Assembly: GCF_004014855.1 (NCBI RefSeq)
Contig: NZ_CP034930.1
Span: 2,461,716 to 2,525,715 of the forward strand
Length of the DNA: 64,000 bases
Direction: 5' to 3'
Source: Apibacter raozihei
Lineage (GTDB): Bacteria; Bacteroidota; Bacteroidia; Flavobacteriales; Weeksellaceae
The position numbers and the translations under genes were made by a program. Below the pieces are notes generated by a model, which saw only the letters and a program-made list of their open reading frames with translations, made no database searches and was not told where the DNA came from. How positions within the stretch are numbered: position 1 is the first letter of the stretch; the number at the start of each line of letters is the position of its first letter. This document shows positions 54,144 to 62,986 of this stretch, one piece after another.

Positions 54144-54500
54144 TTAGTCGATTCCCGTATTTTCTCTATACTCCTTCCAATTATCAGTTAAACCATTCCG
54201 TACATCCCCATTAAACTGTCTTATGTCATTGTTTATTTAATTTAATTCAGCAATAATAATTTCAGCAATAATTTCTCTTTGTTTTAACACATCATTTAAC
54301 CAATAAGATTTTCTATCGTTTCACCTTTAAAAAGTATTTCGGCTCCTTCTTTGAGTCCCAGATAGGTGAGATTGATATCAAGAGCATTATGAGGGCTCAC
54401 TCCGCGGTCATTAAACTATATAAAGAGAATAATATCACTTGGTGTTAAATAATTTAAAAGCATTGAAATATCAGGGATAAAATCAAAAAAATTGTACTAT
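54144..54500 (-). pseudogene. Decayed coding remnant with stops and frameshift
   Basis: The minus strand reads FFDFIPDISMLLNYLTPSDI, an in-frame TAG, then FNDRGVSPHNALDINLTYLG and LKEGAEILFKGETIENLIG. A frame change then gives NDRKSYWLNDVLKQREIIAE, IIIAELN, a TAA, and INNDIRQFNGDVRNGLTDNW, KEYRENTGID and a final stop at 54144-54146. The continuous protein-like character across two stops and one frame shift points to a pseudogene. I do not recognise the family. It lies next to the T6SS cassette, so a lost effector, immunity or phage gene is possible. Confidence 0.5.
54400..54410 (+). repeat. 11-bp direct copy of the tRNA-Arg 3' end (possible att remnant)
   Basis: CTCCGCGGTCA occurs at 52631-52641, as the last 11 bases of tRNA-Arg, and again here in the same orientation, 1.77 kb away. 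Such a GC-rich 11-mer is unlikely by chance in AT-rich DNA. The copy lies within the decayed minus-strand remnant, which weakens but does not exclude an attachment-site reading. Confidence 0.45.
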
Positions 54501-54804
54501 TAAAGATATACATATTTTGATAGCTTCATGATATAAACATTCGTGCTGTGATAACCATTAAAATAGCTTTATTTTTTCTGTCCCAGTCATGGTTAGCCGA
54601 TTAAAAACAGAAAGATATAAATGGTTATTTTTTAATAAATATAAAAAATATCATGAATAAGATTTCAGTAAGGTTAAAACCTGATATTATTACTATAATT
54701 CATTATATTATTAAAAAATAATTATTATATTAAAATAATTGATAAATTTACCTTATATTTATTTTTTGTAATATTTTTAATTTTAATAATTAGTTATATA
54801 GCTT

Positions 54805-56736
54805 ATGAAACCATTCTCATCCGATGAAGACAAATCCTTCAAATTATTCAGTCAACAAGAAATAGAAGAACTTAACAAGCGTAGTGGAAGTATAGCCCGA
54901 TACGGTGGAAATAAAGAAAACCTGTACGGAGACTCTCATATTGTTAATGTAGGAGTACAAATCAATGGAACCCCGTTTTTTTCAAATACCTGCATACAAT
55001 TAAAATTAACCCAGAAACTCAATGCGGATCACGAATTCATTCTGACCGCTGATCCGGATGAGTTTGGAGAGTCTGATTCTTATATATTACAGAATTCTAG
55101 GCAGTATCTGGGCAGCCGCATTAGCTTTACCTTTCGCCAGTGGGGGAAGGCAGCATCTGTTTGGACAGGTGTTATTACTTCTGTCTCCAGCCAAAAGAAA
55201 GACGGGGTAAAAAAAATTATCATTAAAGGAAAATCCCCTGCTTACCTTATGGACAACGGGCTTCACTGTCGCAGTTTCGAAGATAAAACCTTTGAAGAGA
55301 TTATAAAAGAAGTAACTCAAGAATATCCGCAGAATTTAGTCTCTTTTGATGTTAATCCGAATTTTAAAGATAAATTAAAATATATAGCCCAATATAATCA
55401 GACAGACCTCCAGTTTCTTAAAAATTTAGCTCAAAGATATGGGGAGTATTTATTTTATACTGGAGAAATATTCAGCTTTTCAGCTTGGGGTAGCCGCATA
55501 GTAGAACTTACCGAAGGAGAAGATATCTACGATTTTGAACTGAAAATGGAAACCGGACCCCAAAAATTTTCTTACACAGCTTACGACCCTAAACAAGCTT
55601 CCGATTATACCATACATTCAGAAAGTCAGGCAGTGCAGCAATCAGAAAATCCTTTTCAACAGTCAGCGGTTAACTCCAGTGAAACTTTATTTACAGCAAT
55701 TCCTACTGCACATTATGATAAGAGTCTGCTGCATAAAAATCAGGTGGATATAGAAGAGTCTGTGCTCAGACAAAGAAAGAAGCAGCAAAACCTGGTTTTT
55801 ATAGAAGCAACCACCAATAATCCTGAAGTAAGAATCGGAGATATTGCTAAAATGAATGCCTACATGCCGGGCAATACAACTTTTAAAACAGGCAAAATTC
55901 CTATAGAATCCTACCGTATCACAGAAATCGTTCACGAATTTTCGGATGGCGAAGGCTATACCAATACCTTTGTAGGAGTTCCAAAAGATTTAACGGTTCC
56001 CACGTATTATAATGAGCAGGATACACCTAAAGCCCAGATACAACATGCTACCGTGACCGATAACAAAGATCCTTTACGAATGGGAAGAGTCCGTGTGCAA
56101 TTTATCTGGCAAAAACCGAACAATCAGCAAACTCCGTGGATACAGATCATACAGCCCCACAGCGGAACCGATAAGGGAACCTATTTTAATCCGGAGATTG
56201 GCGAAACTGTGGTATGTGCTTTTCAGGGAGGAAATGTGGAAGCGCCAATAGTTTTGGGAACTGCCTATAATGGAGGAGAGATAGCTGCTTATTACACCGA
56301 AGGAAATGACATTAAAGTATTACAAACGAGGAGTGGAACCAGGATTGTTTTCAACGATGCCGAAGGACAAGGTTCTATACTCATGGAGGATCCGAGTGGA
56401 AATAAAATGTTTATGGACGGGGAAGGCAACATTTCTGTGAATGCACCTAAAAATATGGATTTTACTGTAGGAAATGATTTTACGATCAATGTAGGCAATA
56501 ACCTGAGCACCCGGGTAGGAAATGATAATGAGCTAGAGGTAGCTCAGGCTCATACTCATACTTCTTTTTCGTATAATCAGAGGGTGTATGAAAATAAACA
56601 GGTAACCGTAAACGGAAATTTATCAGAAACTACCTCAACTTCGACCTATAAAATTATAGGAGGCGATTTTTGGGTTCAAAGTGCAGGAATTTCAACCATT
56701 GTAGGAGCCATTGATGCTAAAATCAATAAAGGGTGA
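54805..56736 (+). CDS. vgrG: Type VI secretion spike protein VgrG
   Basis: A 643-residue T6SS spike protein. The gp27/gp44-like N-terminal part (about 30-400) contains GTPFFSNTCIQLKLTQKLNADHEFILTADPDEF, FTFRQWGKAASVWTGVITSVSS, YNQTDLQFLKNLAQRYGEYLFYTGEIF and NPEVRIGDIAKMNAYMPG. An OB-fold follows (DNKDPLRMGRVRVQFIWQKPN, PEIGETVVCAFQGGNVEAPIVLGTAYNGG), then a beta-helix needle (FMDGEGNISVNAPKNMDFTVGNDFTINVGNN). The layout is that of Bacteroidota T6SS subtype iii VgrG. No C-terminal toxin domain. No structural T6SS genes are in the window. It heads the rightward effector cassette. Confidence 0.95.
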   Translation: MKPFSSDEDKSFKLFSQQEIEELNKRSGSIARYGGNKENLYGDSHIVNVGVQINGTPFFSNTCIQLKLTQKLNADHEFILTADPDEFGESDSYILQNSRQYLGSRISFTFRQWGKAASVWTGVITSVSSQKKDGVKKIIIKGKSPAYLMDNGLHCRSFEDKTFEEIIKEVTQEYPQNLVSFDVNPNFKDKLKYIAQYNQTDLQFLKNLAQRYGEYLFYTGEIFSFSAWGSRIVELTEGEDIYDFELKMETGPQKFSYTAYDPKQASDYTIHSESQAVQQSENPFQQSAVNSSETLFTAIPTAHYDKSLLHKNQVDIEESVLRQRKKQQNLVFIEATTNNPEVRIGDIAKMNAYMPGNTTFKTGKIPIESYRITEIVHEFSDGEGYTNTFVGVPKDLTVPTYYNEQDTPKAQIQHATVTDNKDPLRMGRVRVQFIWQKPNNQQTPWIQIIQPHSGTDKGTYFNPEIGETVVCAFQGGNVEAPIVLGTAYNGGEIAAYYTEGNDIKVLQTRSGTRIVFNDAEGQGSILMEDPSGNKMFMDGEGNISVNAPKNMDFTVGNDFTINVGNNLSTRVGNDNELEVAQAHTHTSFSYNQRVYENKQVTVNGNLSETTSTSTYKIIGGDFWVQSAGISTIVGAIDAKINKG

Positions 56737-56756
56737 ACCTTACCTTTTAGCTGAAA

Positions 56757-57863
56757 ATGAATCCTGTAAAGATAAAAAAATACCTGCTCGTGCTACTGAT
56801 ACTTAATTCGGTCGTAGCAGTTTCCTGTCAGGACCAAAACAAACAACAGATGAATGAAAAATTTCAATGGAAAGAAACGATTTCCTGTCCGTCTGGCTAT
56901 CCGGTAGATGTGTTTAGAGGAGGGCTGGAATCCAACGATGGCAGATTTACCAGCTTATTTTCTGGTATTGTAGACAATGGAGAATGGGGAAGTGAAGGGC
57001 GAAGCATGAGCAATGGGCTCAAACCCCTGCCAGAACGTCTGCATGTGATTTGGATTTCGTATGCCGAAAAAACCTTTTACGAAGTAGATACAGCCATTGA
57101 TCGGGAAAAAATCTACCGGCTTTTCTCCCGGGGCTATTACACTCCTTCCATGAACAAGCAAAGCCCGGAACCTTTTAAAGAATCATACCTAACTATTAAT
57201 GTTGGTTTTGCCCCCGGAGGAGTGGTCGTTATCTGGGTAGGGGGTGTAGGAAGGCAGATAGAAATAGGAAGATACCAGGCAAAAAAAAACACTATTCCGC
57301 AAGAGGTTATTGATAAATTAAAAGAAGAACCGGTATATAGTATGCTTAGGCCAGAATATCAGGAATCAGTAATGAAAAACCCGGGAATAGTACCCCCGGA
57401 AGTGCAGCAGGCCCATCAGGGGAAACCCATTCCTTTCGGACTGTGGGATAGCTATCGTAAACCTTATCCCTGGAAGGTTAATTTTGTTCTTCTTGAAGAA
57501 GCGGTTTTGGATGACATGACACTGTTTTTGTATAATGGGGAAATGGAAACTCTCTTTGGAGATGATCAGATTGATCAGTTCCGCATCCCGCAGGAGCTCA
57601 AATGGAATACTCCCACCCCCCGGCCGGATCCTAAACAAATTAATTTTAACAGGATTCAGAATAAAGAAATTTTTGCCGGTTCCGTTACTTTTAATGAAGA
57701 AGAAATATTTCAGGCCTTTGAGGAACTGGGCAGTCAGTTGAGACCCGGGGAAGAATTGCGGCTAACGATACGAATCAGCCAGGATCAAACGGATGCCTCC
57801 GTATGGCTGGAGGCCAACGGAAAAAAAACAGGCTTACACCAAAGCGAGGTAAAAATATTTTGA
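56757..57863 (+). CDS. DUF2931 lipoprotein, copy 1 (candidate Tle1 immunity protein)
   Basis: A 368-residue lipoprotein (signal ending VVAVSC, Cys24) of the DUF2931 family (KFQWKETISCPSGYPVDVFRGGLES, then LHVIWISYAEKTFYEVDTAIDREKIYRLF). It starts 20 bases after vgrG. DUF2931 proteins are frequent neighbours of T6SS lipase effectors and are presumed immunity proteins; here a Tle1-type lipase follows the second copy. Its DNA is visibly richer in G and C than flanking chromosome. Compared with copy 2 it is identical over long blocks and differs in a few short patches (about residues 71-76, 136-145, 176-178, 243-256 and 290-315). Confidence 0.85.
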   Translation: MNPVKIKKYLLVLLILNSVVAVSCQDQNKQQMNEKFQWKETISCPSGYPVDVFRGGLESNDGRFTSLFSGIVDNGEWGSEGRSMSNGLKPLPERLHVIWISYAEKTFYEVDTAIDREKIYRLFSRGYYTPSMNKQSPEPFKESYLTINVGFAPGGVVVIWVGGVGRQIEIGRYQAKKNTIPQEVIDKLKEEPVYSMLRPEYQESVMKNPGIVPPEVQQAHQGKPIPFGLWDSYRKPYPWKVNFVLLEEAVLDDMTLFLYNGEMETLFGDDQIDQFRIPQELKWNTPTPRPDPKQINFNRIQNKEIFAGSVTFNEEEIFQAFEELGSQLRPGEELRLTIRISQDQTDASVWLEANGKKTGLHQSEVKIF

Positions 57864-57916
57864 GATAAACAAAAACTGTTACCGCTAAAAAATAAAGTTT
57901 TAAATTAGATAAAAAA

Positions 57917-59029
57917 ATGAATCCTGTAAAGATAAAAAAATACCTGCTTGTGCTACTGATACTTAATTCGGTCGTAGCAGTTTCCTGTCAGGACCAAAAC
58001 AAACAACAGATGAATGAAAAATTTCAATGGAAAGAAACGATTTCCTGTCCGTCTGGCTATCCGGTAGATGTGTTTAGAGGAGGGCTGGAATCCAACGATG
58101 GCAGATTTACCAGCTTATTTTCTGGAATACACACTGGTAAATATGGTTGGGGAAGTGAAGGGCGAAGCATGAGCAATGGGCTCAAACCCCTGCCAGAACG
58201 TCTGCATGTGATTTGGATTTCCTATGCCGAAAAAACCTTTTACGAAGTAGATACAGCCATTGATCGGGAAAAAATCTACCGGCTTTTCTCCCGGGGCTAT
58301 TACACACCTTCCATGAACAAGCAAAGGCCGGAACCTTTTAAAAGGGAATATGATCTGATAAATGTAGGCTTTGCCCCCGGAGGAGTGGTCGTTATCTGGG
58401 TAGGAGGTGTAGGAAGACAGATAGAAATAGGAAGATACCAGGCAAATAAAACAACTATTCCGCAAGAGGTTATTGATAAATTAAAAGAAGAACCGGTATA
58501 TAGTATGCTTAGGCCAGAATATCAGGAATCGGTAATGAAAAACCCGGGAATAGTACCCCCGGAAGTGCAGCAGGCCCATCAGGGGAAACCCATTCCTTTC
58601 GGACTGTGGGACAGCTATCGTAAACCTTATCCCTGGAAGGTAAATTTTACTTTTCCTAATCAGGATATTTTAACTAACCGGATAACCTTATTCTTGTATA
58701 ACGGGGAAATGGAAATTCTCTTTGGAGATAATCAGATTGATCAGTTCCGCATCCCGCAGGAACTTAAATGGAATACTCCCACCTCCCGGCCGGTTCCTAA
58801 ACAAATAACCTTTAGCTGGATAGATAAAAACAAGGTTTTAAAAAGCGGAGCAGTAACCTTTGAGGAAGAAGAAATATTTCAGGCCTTTGAGGAACTGGGC
58901 AGTCAATTGAGTCCCGGGGAAGAATTGCGGCTAACGATACGAATCAGCCAGGATCAAACGGATGCCTCCGTATGGCTGGAGGCCAACGGAAAAAAAATAG
59001 GATTATTTAGAAGCGAAATAGATATATAA
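57917..59029 (+). CDS. DUF2931 lipoprotein, copy 2 (candidate Tle1 immunity protein)
   Basis: A 370-residue tandem paralogue of the preceding gene, 53 bases downstream, with the same lipoprotein signal and near-identical DNA over the first 200 bases. Differences lie in patches: SGIHTGKYGWGSEG against SGIVDNGEWGSEG, RPEPFKREYDLINV against SPEPFKESYLTINV, and NFTFPNQDILTNRITL against NFVLLEEAVLDDMTL. Its stop codon overlaps the start of the Tle1 gene by one base (TAATG), so this copy, not copy 1, is the one translationally tied to the lipase. Immunity function is inferred from location and lipoprotein nature. Confidence 0.85.
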   Translation: MNPVKIKKYLLVLLILNSVVAVSCQDQNKQQMNEKFQWKETISCPSGYPVDVFRGGLESNDGRFTSLFSGIHTGKYGWGSEGRSMSNGLKPLPERLHVIWISYAEKTFYEVDTAIDREKIYRLFSRGYYTPSMNKQRPEPFKREYDLINVGFAPGGVVVIWVGGVGRQIEIGRYQANKTTIPQEVIDKLKEEPVYSMLRPEYQESVMKNPGIVPPEVQQAHQGKPIPFGLWDSYRKPYPWKVNFTFPNQDILTNRITLFLYNGEMEILFGDNQIDQFRIPQELKWNTPTSRPVPKQITFSWIDKNKVLKSGAVTFEEEEIFQAFEELGSQLSPGEELRLTIRISQDQTDASVWLEANGKKIGLFRSEIDI

Positions 59030-60630
59030 TGGGAAAAGTATTGGTCTATAATTCCGGAAAACCGGAGGACACGCCCGGTACCCTTTCCCTAACCTACGGG
59101 CTGTTTTTTGACGGCACGCTGAACAATCGGGAAAATACCAAAATATGGAAAAAGGTACGAGGGGTGGACGGATACGGCTCGCCTACAAAAGAAGAAAAAG
59201 AAATCTACACCACCATGGCCCAGAAAAAGAAATACTGGTTGTTTGGGAAACGGGTAGATATTGAAAACAACAGTTACCTGAACGATTTTTCCAATGTGGC
59301 CCGCAAATCCATGAGCTGTGATGAACCTTATACCATTTATGTGGAAGGCATTGGCACCGAGGTCTGGGAGGGGGATTCCACCCGGGGTTATGCCTACGGA
59401 AGCGGCGACACCGGCATTCCGGAAAAGGTTACCAAAGGCTGTGAAGAACTGGCTAAGAGAGTTAATAAAGCTCGAGAGTTGACCAAAAAACCAGATGATA
59501 TTAAAACAATCCTCATCACTCTGGATATTTTTGGTTTTAGCCGGGGGGCAGCTGCGGCTCGGTATTGTGCCTATAACCTGCAAAAAAGGGAATATGCAGC
59601 ACAAACAGAACCCGGCCAGACGGGGCATGCAGGTATACAGTCCGCCATTTATAAAGATCATGAAGGGAAACGGGTAGACCAACAATGGCTAAAAAACCAA
59701 AAACTGCCTGCCATGGGCAATTTTGGTCTTGCCCTGCTTAAAGCAGGAATGGATCGGGAACTGGTGGAAGCTGTACAGGTACGGGTGCGTTTTTTGGGAA
59801 TTTACGATACGGTAGCGTCTTATGACCCCGACAGCCTCATATTCCCCAGTTTTAGAAAAAAAATTAAAAAACTGCATCTGGACGAACTGGGCAATCCGCA
59901 GAAAATTGTTCACTTCACTTCCATGGACGAGCACCGTACCTATTTCCCCCTTACCCGGATAAAACCCGGTGAAAAACGCATAGAAAGGAACTTTCCGGGC
60001 GTGCACAGCGATATTGGCGGCAGTTATACCAACTATACCGATACGGGAAGTGAAAAAAGGCTTATACAAAGAAGCAGTGGATGGAATTATAAGAAAGCTA
60101 AAAACTATTACCAGGAACTTCTTCAAAGTGGTTGGTACACAGATCTGCAATTAAAATTCATTGATTTTGATGAAAGAAAACGCTCATACTGCGAAATTAT
60201 AGGGGAACGAAACCTAAGAAAAGAATACAGTTATATTTTTCTCCATTTTATGAGGGACGAATCCCAAATTTATATGGGAAATGCCTATATACCCGGAGAA
60301 ATTGATAAATATTCCTTAGAAGGCAATGAATTTCTTCAAACCATCAAAGAGCGGTTGCAGGTATATACCCTGGAGGAAAATGAAGACTGGGTACTAAGAA
60401 AAGAAAGGAGTTCGCTCAATCCTCAGGCTCTAACCGAAAATACCGGATCGGAATCACCCCCCGAGAGAGAAACGGAGCTGGATACTATTTGTGTGCAGGA
60501 CTGGGATAGAAAGCTAAAAAAACTAAGGAACGAATACCTGCATTGGTCATCGTATTGGGGTAAATTGGGCTATGAACCAAATACAAACAGAAAAAGACAG
60601 TTTTATAATGCAGACGGAACCCTTGGATAA
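59029..60630 (+). CDS. Tle1-family T6SS phospholipase effector (DUF2235)
   Basis: A 533-residue alpha/beta hydrolase of the T6SS lipase effector family Tle1. The N-terminal DUF2235 core starts LTYGLFFDGTLNNRENTK and continues YTIYVEGIGTEVWEGDSTRGYAYGSGDTGIPEKV. The nucleophile elbow is DIFGFSRGAAAARY (Ser171), Asp260 lies in FLGIYDTVASYDPD, and His326 in NFPGVHSDIGGSY, giving a complete Ser-Asp-His triad. No signal peptide, as expected for injected effectors. Family members cleave membrane phospholipids in the target periplasm. GC-rich DNA, tight coupling to DUF2931 copy 2, and overlap with the next gene mark it as cassette cargo. Confidence 0.93.
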   Translation: MGKVLVYNSGKPEDTPGTLSLTYGLFFDGTLNNRENTKIWKKVRGVDGYGSPTKEEKEIYTTMAQKKKYWLFGKRVDIENNSYLNDFSNVARKSMSCDEPYTIYVEGIGTEVWEGDSTRGYAYGSGDTGIPEKVTKGCEELAKRVNKARELTKKPDDIKTILITLDIFGFSRGAAAARYCAYNLQKREYAAQTEPGQTGHAGIQSAIYKDHEGKRVDQQWLKNQKLPAMGNFGLALLKAGMDRELVEAVQVRVRFLGIYDTVASYDPDSLIFPSFRKKIKKLHLDELGNPQKIVHFTSMDEHRTYFPLTRIKPGEKRIERNFPGVHSDIGGSYTNYTDTGSEKRLIQRSSGWNYKKAKNYYQELLQSGWYTDLQLKFIDFDERKRSYCEIIGERNLRKEYSYIFLHFMRDESQIYMGNAYIPGEIDKYSLEGNEFLQTIKERLQVYTLEENEDWVLRKERSSLNPQALTENTGSESPPERETELDTICVQDWDRKLKKLRNEYLHWSSYWGKLGYEPNTNRKRQFYNADGTLG

Positions 60631-61360
60631 CATACAAATGCAGCCCCGGAAACTTTACCGCTACCGTTTCCGAACCTGCCATACTTTGCGGGAAGGTTTC
60701 GCAAAATCTAGGGAGAAAATATGGATAAGGAACACGGGGATTATGTATACCGGAAAGGCTAACGGTTTGCATCATTTCCATCTTCTTGGTTTTCAGACGG
60801 AATTTATACAAGGTACAACAGCTCCCGCTTTTAATCTGCTTAAGGAAACAGCCTATATTTTTGATGATCTCAGAATCTGTCTCACCGGTGAGGGAAAAAT
60901 AGTTTCCATTAAAAACTTAAAAAAAATCAAAGAACGCTGGCATCAGGAACGGGAACAGCTGGAAACCTTCAATCGGGGAGCTTCCGTACAAAATTATTTT
61001 GACTTTTTGAGCCAGGTGCTGGAAGACGAGCAAAAAATATCGGAGTATATACTCAGTTATACTATGTACGGCATGTTCTTTAACGGGAGTCATCTGGGGA
61101 GTCTTACACCTGATGAAAGCGTTATGCGGAAAATTGTATTTCCATATTCAGAGGATATCTTTTCGGAAAACTGGAAGTATATATCCCATTCTGCCAACGA
61201 AGAAACTACTTTTACCGTAAAAGGAAAACCGGCACAAACAGATTCCGGCTCTTTATACCTGGGCAGTTTTATATATAATTCAGGAATTTTACAGGAAGCA
61301 TCCCTGAAAATAACTCATCAATATAATCACACAAAATACACCGTACTATGGGTTGGCTGA
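60572..61360 (+). CDS. Unrecognised T6SS-cassette protein between Tle1 and DUF4280
   Basis: A 262-residue protein with no signal peptide or TM segment. The longest reading starts at 60572, 59 bases inside the lipase gene; ATG codons at 60608 and 60638 are alternatives, and the last would remove the overlap. Features are YRFRTCHTLREGFAKSREKIWIRNTGIMYTGKANGLHHFHLLGFQTEF, an NLKKIKERWHQEREQLETFNRGASVQNYFDFLSQVLEDEQ helical core, and SYTMYGMFFNGSHLGS. Its stop lies 13 bases inside the DUF4280 gene. The lack of a signal, the same composition and double overlap suggest a chaperone or adaptor for loading one of the flanking effectors. I do not recognise the family. Confidence 0.65.
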   Translation: MNQIQTEKDSFIMQTEPLDNIQMQPRKLYRYRFRTCHTLREGFAKSREKIWIRNTGIMYTGKANGLHHFHLLGFQTEFIQGTTAPAFNLLKETAYIFDDLRICLTGEGKIVSIKNLKKIKERWHQEREQLETFNRGASVQNYFDFLSQVLEDEQKISEYILSYTMYGMFFNGSHLGSLTPDESVMRKIVFPYSEDIFSENWKYISHSANEETTFTVKGKPAQTDSGSLYLGSFIYNSGILQEASLKITHQYNHTKYTVLWVG

Positions 61361-62973
61361 ATAAAAGAAGCAACTATTCCCGAATGCTGGAAAAAGCAAA
61401 GGAAAGAGACCTAAAGGAAAAAGAATTTGAAGAACTTCCTACCATGGGCAGAACCGCCACGCCGGAAGATAAAAAAAACGGCGAAATACTACTTTTGGAG
61501 GAAGAAAACAGCAAATATCTGGAGCCCGAACGAAAAAAAAGAAAAGAAGAGAGGCAGGCAGCGTTAGAGGATTTACTGGTTATTGACGGAGCCGAACTGG
61601 AATGTTCCTTATGCACGGCTCCGAAAGGAATTCTTAAGGTGAATTTTGATACACCGTCCACACAGGAAAAGAAAACGGCAACCATTGAAGAAAAAAGTTC
61701 CTTCAGTCTTATTTTTACGGGAAACTGTAAAAAAAGTCCGAATTGTTCCCTGCCCTGTAAAGCAGCAATGACTTTAGGAGATTGGAAAAAAACCGGAATG
61801 ATGAAAGTTCAGGAGCGCCCGCCATTACTGCTAAAAAGCACTATTCCCTGCCTGTATGGAGGAGTAGAGGTGAAAATAACCGACAGCGGACAGGTTAACG
61901 AACCGGAAATAAATCCGGAAGCAGCTCCGGTTCCGGCTCCTAAGAAGAAAATACAGATTAAAGCCCGACAAAATGAATATACCGTGGTTTTAAAAAAAGA
62001 CGGAACTCTTTTCAACGCCCTTTATCCCAATCTGGAATTTGATATTTCGGAGGGAACTCCGGGAGAATTTATAGATATACAGGTGGTCAAAATAGACAAA
62101 AAATTATTGAAAAATACGGTTGGTATAGCCGGTAGCTGGGATAAAAACAATTTACCGAAAGACCGGGTGCCTGTAAAAACGTTTAGCAGCTATACTAACG
62201 GAGATACTGCATTAAAACTGGATGCCTCCGGAAAAGCATCCTATACCATGCCCTTAGACTGGTGGAGAGATTTGGCAAGACAGCCTTTAAGCGATTTTAC
62301 CAGCATGAAAATTTATTTTAAGGTTTTATCATTTCAAGCGGCTTCCTCAGTAAAACAAGAAAGTTTAGTAAAATCGGTGGAGATTTCTAATAATTTAGTT
62401 AGTTTGGAAATAGATGTTAATTTATACGCAACGAATTCCTCTGGGATACAAATTAAAGATTTTTCTGCTGATTTTACGGTCAAAGAACCGAACACAACAG
62501 AAATGTATACCTTTGTTCAATGGAAAAAAGGAGGAAGAGAGCGATGGGATGCCGCTAAACGAATGACAAGGCCTACTGTACGAGATTATAATCAAAGACA
62601 TATAAGCCATTATCCAGACTGGACATTGGATAGAATCGGATTAAATCCCAGATATGCTGATGGGGTATATAGCATTTCAAATGGAGGTAAAACAGCAACC
62701 TTAAAAGATAAGCCTTCTTCAGATATAGCAAGTGCTACAATGCCCTGGGCTTATACACATATTGATTTTGAAACGAGGGTTCACCTTAATTTAGATGTTC
62801 CTGATGTACTTACTGTAATAAATTTGACAGGAGGTAATATTAAAGGAATCATTCCTCCGCCAGAACCATTAACCTTAAAAAATGTTTTTTGGGAATCGAG
62901 AATCCTTCAAATATGGAATGCAACTACAACAAGTTCAATAGTAACACATCCTGCAATATATACAGGTCCTTAA
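61348..62973 (+). CDS. DUF4280 (PAAR-like) protein with unrecognised C-terminal extension
   Basis: A 541-residue protein. Residues 1-75 are a charged helical region (SRMLEKAKERDLKEKEFEEL, ERKKRKEERQAALED). Residues 77-182 form a DUF4280 PAAR-like domain with paired Cys and the closing PCLYGGVEVKITDSGQ (LVIDGAELECSLCTAPKGILKV, GNCKKSPNCSLPCKAAMTLGDWKKTG), expected to cap the VgrG spike. A Pro/Ala linker (PEAAPVPAPKK) leads into residues 200-541, which I do not recognise. GC-rich up to about base 62,320 (residue 324), then AT-rich to the end (RERWDAAKRMTRPTVRDYNQRHISHYPDWTLDRIG). The extension is a candidate effector domain, with possible immunity in the following lipoprotein. Confidence 0.75.
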   Translation: MGWLNKRSNYSRMLEKAKERDLKEKEFEELPTMGRTATPEDKKNGEILLLEEENSKYLEPERKKRKEERQAALEDLLVIDGAELECSLCTAPKGILKVNFDTPSTQEKKTATIEEKSSFSLIFTGNCKKSPNCSLPCKAAMTLGDWKKTGMMKVQERPPLLLKSTIPCLYGGVEVKITDSGQVNEPEINPEAAPVPAPKKKIQIKARQNEYTVVLKKDGTLFNALYPNLEFDISEGTPGEFIDIQVVKIDKKLLKNTVGIAGSWDKNNLPKDRVPVKTFSSYTNGDTALKLDASGKASYTMPLDWWRDLARQPLSDFTSMKIYFKVLSFQAASSVKQESLVKSVEISNNLVSLEIDVNLYATNSSGIQIKDFSADFTVKEPNTTEMYTFVQWKKGGRERWDAAKRMTRPTVRDYNQRHISHYPDWTLDRIGLNPRYADGVYSISNGGKTATLKDKPSSDIASATMPWAYTHIDFETRVHLNLDVPDVLTVINLTGGNIKGIIPPPEPLTLKNVFWESRILQIWNATTTSSIVTHPAIYTGP

Positions 62974-62986
62974 TAAAAAGCTGAAA

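Larger units (their letters stand above)
53962..54804. other. 843-base region without an intact gene, holding gene debris
   Basis: The stretch between the LolA-like gene and vgrG has no intact gene. It contains a broken minus-strand coding remnant (54144-54500), the 11-base repeat of the tRNA-Arg 3' end, and then about 300 bases of very AT-rich leader DNA before vgrG. No exact -7 promoter motif was found for vgrG. Confidence 0.6.

Noticed and set aside
58115-58465. 116-codon minus-strand frame, with a shorter relative at 56955-57161
   Set aside because: Both are antisense shadows of the two DUF2931 paralogues; their similarity just reflects the duplication of the sense genes.
59089-59685. 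198-codon open frame on the minus strand
   Set aside because: It is antisense to the core of the Tle1 gene, which has complete catalytic motifs. Long antisense frames are expected in GC-richer DNA, and the product has no recognisable features.
61374-61685. 103-codon Ser/Phe-rich frame on the minus strand
   Set aside because: Antisense to the charged Lys/Glu-rich N-terminus of the DUF4280 protein, which automatically produces Phe/Ser/Leu codons on the other strand.
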